From NCBI GenBank assembly GCA_043228905.1, contig JBHGNT010000010.1:4712001-4776000 (forward strand): a DNA stretch of 64,000 bases, given 5' to 3'. This DNA comes from Azolla caroliniana. Its lineage: Eukaryota > Polypodiophyta. How positions within the stretch are numbered: the stretch's first letter is position 1; every line of letters starts with the position of its first letter. Shown piece by piece: positions 57,433 through 64,000 of the stretch. The notes beneath the pieces are model-generated. The model searched no databases. It saw only the letters and a list, made by a program, of their open reading frames with translations, and was not told the origin of the DNA. A program made the position numbers and the translations under genes.

Positions 57433-57833
57433 AGTTGGCGCTTAAGGGGAGGATAATGTCATGAACATCGAGTCGAATTCAAGCCTTAGGTCCTTGTATA
57501 TATATATTTCTCCTAGAAAGACTTTAGACTTTAAACCTTTGTATAAAGAGCGGTATGTAAGACCGGGTATGTAAGACTTAGTATGTAAGACTCAATATGT
57601 AAGACTTGGCATGCAAGAATCAGTATGCTTAATATTATAGTATGTATGACTTGGCATGAGCATGCTTATCATGCATCACTATATGTATAAAAAGGGTTGA
57701 TCTCCCTTGTTAATATCAAGGAGATCAACACCAGTCATGGAATAGATATTCGTACTCATTGTCATCAACTTATCTATCTCTCTATCTCATCAACTTACCC
57801 ATCTCTTTGTCTTCCAATTGTTCATCCGTGACA

Positions 57834-57937
57834 GTGAGTCCCACACACTCCCTTCCTCTCTGTATTAATCCTCATAATACTTTCTTCCTCTATCTCTAGT
57901 ACTAAGTCCCTCTTTGTCTTTAGTATTATTCCTGACA
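57834..57937 (+). repeat. Element A 3' LTR, right part
   Basis: Begins with the duplicated GTGAG of element B insertion, followed by TCCCACACACTCCC that matches the left LTR, and ends ATTCCTGACA. Right of it the DNA methyltransferase-like sequence begins. Confidence 0.9.
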
Positions 57938-59588
57938 CAAACTCTTCAGAATCAACTGATTGTTCTAGATTGTCCTCATTAGCATCTTCGGTACATGCAA
58001 CTGAATTATAGATTTGTTCGAACTATGATACGTCTTCTAAGTCGACAAGGTCCCCTGCTTCTTCATCTATTGATCCATTGGTTCTCTAGATGTCATCTGG
58101 AAACCTCTCAGTTTCATTGATATGCTTTGCTCCAACTTCTTGGTCTTGATCAGGATAATCCCAGATACCCTGGATCCTCATTTTGATGAAGTTGAATTGT
58201 TCACAATCCTTCTCCAATGCAACACAATTCTCGAACATCTTTAGTGCACATGCTGTAGTAGTGCCTGTCAAAAAACAAAATCATAGTCTATAACTTAATC
58301 TAAATTAATGTGATTAAACTTATATAATATACCTGTACAGGACAACAAATAAGAACCTGATCATTTGGGTTTGAGAAGAGCTCGATTAGGCGATTGATTA
58401 ATCTTTGCCGTTTTTGGTAGGGGTTCACAAGGCTCTTCTTGCAAGATACATGGCGTAGCTTCTTCGTCACAATTGGGCACATGATATAATTGACAACATT
58501 TCTTTCATTGATGTGTGCCTGAGCCTTCTTCTCTGTACTTCAATCGTAGCAACCCATGCTAAGATGTTCAATTGCACTAACCATCCGATTGTTCAAAAAC
58601 ATCTTGTAGCTTACCAATGCATATGTTTTGTTGCATGACATCGTGACTTCAAAGAAATAGTGACTGATAATGATTGACCCATGATATGAATATTACGATC
58701 CTCCACAATGGTGCAAAGGGTCAACCCTGCCAAGTCTTTCACCATCTTCTCTATGTGGGGATATTTGTATGGCACATCATTGTACATGGATCTTGTGAAC
58801 CGGAATCCATACGGTATGTCAACAATAAGTATATCACCCACTTCCCCATTAAATACACCATAATATAGTTGTCGGAAAGGGTTGGCTCTATGCAAAAACT
58901 TTTAACAGGCTCTAAATCCTCTAGCACTTCTAACTCCTTTCCTTTAGTCATTCTCTTTTCATAGTTTGCACATTCCAAGTGCGTATACGCCTTCATTAGT
59001 GTTGTCTACTTTTTTTGAGTGAGGTGGTTTCTACAATTATCGATTTTATTCCGGAAATACCACGATAAACAAAGATTCCATTAAAAGTATAAAGACACAT
59101 ACCCATTCTCTAAATACAATGAAGAACTCTTCCAAAGCCTTATATGATGATGATGTTATTGGGCATGCATGTTCTACTTCTTCCCATGTTGGCAGGTTCA
59201 ATTTCTTCATCATCAATTCTTGCTAAAAAAGGTACAAAATATGAGGCTAGCCATCAAAGCAAACAACAAGTCAATCAAAGAACAACATATAACTTACTTT
59301 TGCAACTTGGTAACCATCTCATCTAAGCTAAACTCTTTGGTGGCCACTCGAGAAAGTATAGATATTAACAATATGTTATCTTTAATGCCTTGGAGCAACC
59401 ACCAAGGTAGTAGCTTCATATCTTCTGGCAACTCTTCAATAACCAAGTCACTTTTTCGTGACTTCAACTTCATCTCCACCCGCGGATCTAACTTCACCTT
59501 TTTGGCTCGTTGACCTTTCACTTCTTTATGCTCATGTTCACGAAGAACCGGCCGATCATTGTAGCAGCAACTTGCACAATTTGCATCA
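57938..59588 (-). pseudogene. Decayed DNA methyltransferase-like gene (N4-cytosine/N6-adenine type)
   Basis: On the - strand one block reads GDILIVDIPYGFRFTRSMYN (about 58,770-58,830), a degraded DPPY motif IV. After an exon ending DQVLICCPVQ (donor at 58332), an intron and an exon starting at 58264, it reads GTTTACALKMFENCVALEKD and CEQFNFIKMRIQ. This is the SAM-binding motif I pattern of beta-class N4/N6 methyltransferases (FxGxGTT...R.CIxLExD...F...K.RI), in the class's IV-then-I order. An upstream block, CASCCYNDRPVLREHEHKEV...MKLLPWWLLQGIKDNI, is unrecognised. Stops, frameshifts and altered motif residues (DIPY, CCPVQG) indicate a pseudogene. Its acidic C-terminal tail is cut by element A at 57937. 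Confidence 0.65.
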
Positions 59589-60314
59589 CAAAAGCTTTTT
59601 GATATGATCAATATCTACTAAATGCTCTCCTCCAATGACCAAGTCATCCACATATATTATGATAAATACATGTCCTCTAGATTCGCTCTGGATGAACAGA
59701 GAATTGTCAGACTTTGACATTTTAAAGCCGATTTGGTGAAGATATTATGTTATCTTCGAGTGTCAAGCTCTAGGTGCCTGCTTGAGGCCGTAGAGAGGCT
59801 TTTTGAGTCAATAGACAGCAGTCGGATGCGTACTCGACTTGAATCCGGGTGGTTGTACCATGTACACCTCTTCTAACTCGGCTTAAGAAGAAAGGCATTT
59901 TTGACATCCATATGATGGAGGCGCCACCCTTTTTCTGTTGCAAGCGTGATCACGGTCCGGATGGTTTTCACCCTACCACCGGGGCAAAGGTGTTGGGATT
60001 ACGGTCCCTCCGGATGGGATGGTCGGATGTCCGGATCCGGGTGATGAAGACCCCGGCTACGGAGCCGGATGATGAAGACCCCGACTACGGAGCCGGATGA
60101 TGAAGACCCCGGCTACGGAGCTGGATGACGAATGTACCCGGAGAGAGAGATCCGGATGCGGGGACATATTTGTGAATATGTTTGCCAAGGGCCCTTGAGG
60201 CTATATTTGTAAATAGCCCGAAAGTCATATGTGTATAAATATGACTTAGGGCAAACAGTTTTGTGTTGTTACTCATTTTTCTGGTTTTCCACTCAAGGGG
60301 AGCTAAGTGAGCAG

Positions 60315-60366
<52 letters not shown>

Positions 60367-61185
60367 CGAAGAGGTCGTTGCCTATGTGTGTTACCGCCGC
60401 CTGTGGCGAAGACAGTGAGCTCAAGGTTGTTGCCTTGTAGCTTCACCATTGTACATCTCTGTTTATAGTGATAGTTGGAGTTTGAGGACTCCCGTGGTTT
60501 TTCCCATTTAGGGTTTTCCACGTAAAACATCCTGTGTACTCTTCTCTCTATTGTCTTCGTGCATTTTGTATTTCCTGTTTTTCTGTGAGTTGATCCTATT
60601 CCTCGGTGGTGGCCGAGCACTGTGTTCAACAAAAGGTCTCTTCATAATCGACCCCATGTGTCTACGCATACCCTTTCGCAACAAAGCGGTCCTTATACCG
60701 ATTGACGGTGTCGTCGGCATTATGCTTCACCTTGAATATCCACGGACATCCGATTGCCATTTGGTGGGGTGAAGAGGGGAAAAGATCCCATGTATCATTT
60801 TTAGAGAATTCTTGCATCTCCTCATTCATCACTTCGACCTCTCGCGGGTCCTTAGCAGCTTCGGAAAAAATATCAGCTCCCGGACTGTCACCACCTTCAT
60901 CATGAATGCATAATGATATGCTATGTAGTCGTTGTAGCCGAATCAGTTGATCACGTTCTTCTCTCGGGTGGATCGACAGAGTTGTTCACTCATCTTCGTG
61001 AACACTTTCTTGGCTCCTAGTGTCCTTATGATAGTTACATCCAATCCACCATACTCATTCTTGAGTGACTGAGCTGATTCGTTTCCATTTGAGTCTTTGT
61101 ACTCAGGCATTCTGGCCTTCCCTTTGTCTATTTTTGGACTTTGGCCACGACGTACTTGGGTCGCTTGGAGGCTCATGTGGTTCAC
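59589..61185 (-). pseudogene. Ty1/copia RT fragment (element F), interrupted by a solo LTR
   Basis: The - strand reads GNESAQSLKNEYGG...STREKNVIN, then EEMQEFSKNDTWDLFPSS, CPWIFKVKHNADDTVNRYKD, then across the solo LTR GVDYEETFAPVV, HHMDVKNAFL and IYVDDLVIGGEHL, ending at DIDHIKKL about 59,589. This is the region before RT and the first half of copia RT with its YVDD active site, in shifting frames. No LTR belongs to it; homology stops abruptly at the methyltransferase-like sequence. Confidence 0.88.
59991..60631 (+). mobile_element. Solo LTR (641 bp), related to element E LTR
   Basis: TGTTGGGATTACGGTCCCTC to CACTGTGTTCAACA, flanked by the perfect duplication AAAGG (59986-59990 and 60632-60636). 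It shares CTCCGGATGGGA, CCCGGCTACGGAG and TTTCCTGT...GGCCGAGC landmarks with the element E LTR, but in + orientation. (GA)n at 60318-60362 and a GATGAAGACCCCGGCTACGGAGCCG tandem repeat (about 60040-60125, period about 30) are inside. Removing it rejoins the RT frame of element F. Confidence 0.93.
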
Positions 61186-61193
61186 TTAACCTA

Positions 61194-61723
61194 TGTTACC
61201 ATACGGGATGTACGGGACATGTAGAGTGTGATGAGCAAGGGTCGAATCCTATAATGTTGTTAATGTATGTGTGTAGATGTGCACGAGTGAAATTGAGAGT
61301 GTGAGTAGATACGTATGTGAACACATGCACACACGTGTGCATGTGGATAAATATGAGGAGGAGTGAGTGAGTGACTAGTGTGAATGGCCAAGGGGTCTTA
61401 CACCTTTATGTATCTACCCCTCTTGTAACTATTTAAACCCCTCTGGGGGAATGAATGAAGGACACAAGGAACACATTTCTCTCTCAATCTCTCAATCTCT
61501 CTCTCTCCCTCTCTCTCTCTTCCTTCTCCTTTACGTCAAACCCCTTGGGAGGGGGCTGGAGCCATTCTAGGCACCACCCCCCACCCCTCAATGCTTGTCA
61601 ACATCTTCATGATCTCTCTCACCATCATACCATTGATCATCTTCATTATTACACCATGTCTATCTTCATCATCAATCATCATCATTATCATTATTATTAA
61701 CCCTAACCCTAAAACTTATAACA
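61194..61723 (+). repeat. Probable 5' LTR of a third Ty3/gypsy-like element
   Basis: Starts TGTTACCATACGGG, contains TGTGCATGTG-rich and CT-rich (61480-61530) stretches, and ends AACTTATAACA. A TGGCGACCACTAAGG primer-like site follows at 61730. The 3' LTR is not in the window, so the call rests on these signals alone. Confidence 0.45.
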
Positions 61724-61739
61724 CTATTTTGGCGACCAC

Positions 61740-62640
61740 TAAGGTGACCCCCCTTTGGAGACGAAGTCGAAGACTTATACGCGACAGAGACATGGCAACG
61801 ATGAAATGTGCGATAATGGTGATGATGTGCGAGAAATCAAATGGACGATGTGTGGGAAATGGTGATGGTGATTGGAAGTCGTCGAGGAATGCTAGCACGG
61901 TGATGTTGTGCGAGAGGAAGTCACAAAATGATACGCGATGGAAGTATGTGCAAGAGAACCCCAAATGGAACCAACGAGAGTGTGAGAATGACAATGACGT
62001 ATGTGCGAGTGTGCGGTTAACAACAACATGCGTGTGTAGGAAAGCGTGGTGCGAGAGACAACAAAAAAGACAAAGATGAACAATGACACGACCGGACAGA
62101 TAGCGACGGAGAAGGAACCGGCATAGAAACTTGGTATACAAGTAACATAGAGGGAACCGGTGCCAACACGACCAGAAAGAGAAGGCCACCAGGAGACTAC
62201 GGAGGAAGACGTAGTGTGTGGAGAGAATGCCAGTAGGAAATGCTTAGAATGCATAGGAGATGGTTCCAAAAGAAGCAACGCGGAGATAGCCGAGACCGGA
62301 ATTTGGAAAAGAAAGCCAAGGGGAAGAAATACATACGACCCGGAGACAGGAACCAGTGGAGTCCGCTCTGGAAAAAACGACCAAACCAATTAAAATCAAG
62401 CTGCACCGACAAGACAGGGACATAGACGACCTAGTTAGGGTGAACACAGGAACCACGAACGAAGAGGTGGAAGAAGAACCAGCCGAAACCCTCCAACATC
62501 AGCCAAGGAAGCACGACACAGAGTAGCAGGGGAAAGAATCGGGTCCGACACAGGACAATACCCTGAAGACCTGTTCAGTAGTGGTAGAATCCAGGACAAA
62601 GGAAGAGCCGGGAATAAGACCAGAAGCGATGACAGAGGTT
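61740..62640 (+). other. Leader of the 61-kb element, no gene recognised
   Basis: Purine-rich, many short broken frames on both strands, no conserved domain. Probably the untranslated leader or decayed gag start of the element whose LTR begins at 61194. Confidence 0.4.
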
Positions 62641-63345
62641 CCTTAGGAACCGGTTACACAAAGTCGGACCTCACTGGGTCTTCAAGAGCAGCATCACGAG
62701 GAACACTGTCCGGAGCGGACACTAGAACCACCGACCCAATGGCTCAGGGAGGAGCATGAACCAAGACCGGAGCTAGTGTAGCAGTTTGCTGCGCTAACAC
62801 AACACGGAACATGCCGCCAATGGTTAAAATGGCTTGGAGAGCAAGTAGCCGGGGTGGCCGATCGAATGGAGGATGAATAACGGTAGGCCATAAGTCAGGA
62901 GAAACGGTTGCTAGCCACAACCGAAGAATTAGAGAAGGCCCGAGCATAGATCCAGAGCCTAGAAGAAGAGTTAAAAAGGGCCAAGGAATACGCGATCGTC
63001 ATGGCCAACATGAGCCAAACTACAAGTGCAGTAATGGAACCGGTGCAACCGGCTAATCTACAGAAGGAAACTCCGAAAACAGAGGCACAGCCGGTGGGGA
63101 GTATAGCCCCGGAGAAAGATGCAAAGCAAGAAAAGGAAATGTTAAACTTAAGGGAAGCGCTCCCAACTCAAGAAGCATTGTAGGAAAGAGAGAGAGCACA
63201 AAAGTAGACAACCGAAGAGGAGAAGCGGAGACTAGAGGAAAATCTCCGGAAAAGTCACGCAAATAACAACAGGCTGAAGGAGGAAAGAGAAAAATTGTTG
63301 CAGGAAAAGGTTAAGCTCCAAAGAATGGCGGAAACGGTGTCGTAG
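62640..63345 (+). pseudogene. Coiled-coil gag-like frame with six in-frame stops
   Basis: One frame runs WLREEHEPRPELV through CRQWLKWLGEQVAGVADRME, EELEKARA, IQSLEEELKRAKEYAIVMAN, KDAKQEKEMLNLREALPTQE to RRLEENLRKSHANNNRLKEE and stops at 63343. In-frame stops at 62779, 62878, 62884, 62947, 63181 and 63205 all fall where Gln fits the heptad pattern. Glu/Lys/Leu heptads suggest a long coiled coil. It may be gag of the 61-kb element; the family is not identified. Confidence 0.55.
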
Positions 63346-63363
63346 TGTAATTCGCACACTACG
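63341..63363. other. Short perfect inverted repeat
   Basis: CGTAGTGT and ACACTACG around a 7-nt loop, overlapping the stop codon of the coiled-coil frame. It could be a hairpin or a junction of two elements. Confidence 0.6.
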
Positions 63364-63399
63364 TGAAAAATTACATTTTTGGTTTCTCCGGATAGGATA

Positions 63400-63625
63400 T
63401 GGAGTACCTAGTGAGAACCGGAAGGAAGAATCGATGAGGACTGAAACCGGTAAGGAGACCGGCAAGAGCCGGATGAAGAAGGCCGGTGAGAGTCAGTGAG
63501 AAACGGATGAAGAGGACCGGTAAGAAGAATCCGGTAAGAACCGGATAAAGAAAACCGGCGAGAACCGGATGAAGCAGAACCGGCAAGAGCCAGATGAAGA
63601 AGGCCGGTGAGAGTCTCTCACCAGA
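63400..63625. repeat. CCGG-rich tandem repeats
   Basis: Irregular units like GAACCGGATGAAGAAGGCCG, period about 20-30 bp. Similar CCGGATGA-type repeats occur in the LTRs of element E and in the solo LTR at 59,991, so this may be U3 of a related LTR. Confidence 0.65.
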
Positions 63626-63671
63626 TGAAGAGACATATTTGTAAATAGAAGAAAGTATAAATTATATATTA

Positions 63672-63738
63672 CATGCATAGGGCAAGAATCGAACCTTGCA
63701 CCTCCATGTTAATAATGTTAAGCCTTATCATTATACTA
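63672..63738 (-). repeat. tRNA-like segment (SINE or LTR terminus)
   Basis: The - strand contains TAGTATAATGATAAGG (box A-like, as in tRNA-Asp) and GCAAGGTTCGATTCTTGC (box B with perfect stem). Acceptor-stem pairing is poor, so this is unlikely to be a working tRNA gene. It parallels the tRNA-like termini of elements A and C. Confidence 0.5.
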
Positions 63739-63739
63739 G

Positions 63740-64000
63740 CGTATTATGAATTTTAAAGTTATACTAAACTTTATCCCATGTAAAATTTCTAGACATGCAT
63801 GGTACAAAAAGTTATTCATGCATAGACACTCGAGTTAAAAGAAAAGATGAGATAGAAAGCTAATCATGCACATGCAGTGTGCATGAAAACTAAAGATAGG
63901 AAAAGCATGATGCTTGCATGTGATAAACTTAGACTCTTCCAACACTATATAAGGAAGAGAGAAAGATGTATAGAGGTTGTTGATTATTTTACAAGGATTT
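63740..64000. other. Right edge, nothing recognised
   Basis: AT-rich sequence ending in a TATATAAGGAAGAG stretch. A TATA-like ACACTATATAAGG at about 63,942 could belong to a promoter or LTR continuing beyond the window. Confidence 0.4.

Larger units (their letters stand above)
39458..57833 (+). mobile_element. Element B: Ty3/gypsy chromovirus inserted in element A 3' LTR
   Basis: LTRs 39458-39820 (363 bp) and 57457-57833 (377 bp), starting TGTCATGAACATCGAG and ending CATCCGTGACA. The target duplication GTGAG is perfect (39453-39457 and 57834-57838). Coding order is gag, protease, RT, RNase H, integrase, chromodomain. Element D splits the integrase at 43827/56567. Polypurine tract TTAAGGGGAGGATAA precedes the right LTR. 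Gag is open but pol has many lesions. Confidence 0.93.
26348..57937 (+). mobile_element. Element A: Ty3/gypsy chromovirus, the outer host of the nest
   Basis: Left LTR 26348-27373 (with a nested solo LTR). Right LTR begins at 39145, is split by element B, and ends 57839-57937. Order between them is gag, protease, RT, RNase H, integrase, chromodomain, all + and all decayed. TRIM (28920-30057) and copia E (30100-35859) interrupt the pol region. Sequence is close to element C throughout, so both belong to one family. Termini are TGTCATGATATGG and CCTGACA. The flanking pentamers TGGAT (left) and CAAAC (right) do not match, so no target duplication is visible. Confidence 0.85.

Noticed and set aside
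61694-61712. AACCCTAACCCTAAAA as an interstitial telomere
   Set aside because: Only two units; too short to call.
1-64000. CRISPR arrays, bacterial operons, rRNA genes
   Set aside because: No spaced direct repeats, Shine-Dalgarno-linked gene strings or rRNA signatures; introns and retrotransposons show a plant nuclear origin.

Overview
This window is nuclear DNA of a land plant (streptophyte). Two host genes have GT-AG introns and encode plant-type proteins. The rest is mostly LTR retrotransposons with tRNA-initiator-methionine or self-complementary primer sites, chromodomain integrases and long (CT)n tracts. A decayed N4/N6-type DNA methyltransferase gene would fit a non-seed plant better than a flowering plant, but that is only an inference and the species cannot be named.

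Host genes (1-20 kb). On the + strand, 109-1778 holds the last eight exons of a UBC6/UBE2J-type, tail-anchored ubiquitin-conjugating enzyme of the ER; its first exon lies outside the window. On the - strand, 19608-4266 holds a complete 12-exon gene for a PP2A B'' (EF-hand) regulatory subunit of 566 residues. Its sixth intron (9.2 kb) is filled with decayed LINE and Ty1/copia remnants. The 5' flank (19.6-20.5 kb) is pyrimidine-rich on the + strand.

Intergenic (20.5-26.3 kb). No intact gene is seen. A very old Ty3/gypsy polyprotein remnant lies on the - strand near 23.4-24.0 kb, followed by short tandem duplications.

Retrotransposon nest (26.3-57.9 kb). Element A (Ty3/gypsy, +) carries a solo LTR in its 5' LTR, a 1.1-kb TRIM-like element and a full copia element E (-) in its protease/RT region, and element B in its 3' LTR. 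B (Ty3/gypsy chromovirus, +) is split in its integrase by element D (Ty3/gypsy, -), and D is split by element C (Ty3/gypsy chromovirus, +). Target-site duplications support each step except for A itself. C is youngest: its gag and pol frames are open and its LTRs look the same apart from (CT)n length.

How the elements work. A, B and C share a self-priming arrangement: the predicted first 11-12 nt of the RNA are complementary to a primer site 2 nt inside the 5' LTR, as in fission yeast Tf1. A and C also share a -1 frameshift signal (GUUAAAC plus an 11-bp stem) joining gag to pol, and an antisense tRNA-like structure at the LTR terminus. D and E instead have tRNA-type primer sites.

Right flank (57.9-64 kb). 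A decayed N4/N6-type DNA methyltransferase gene (-) abuts a copia RT remnant (-) that is interrupted by an E-related solo LTR. Beyond it are a possible LTR and a coiled-coil gag-like frame with six in-frame stops, GC-rich repeats and another tRNA-like segment.
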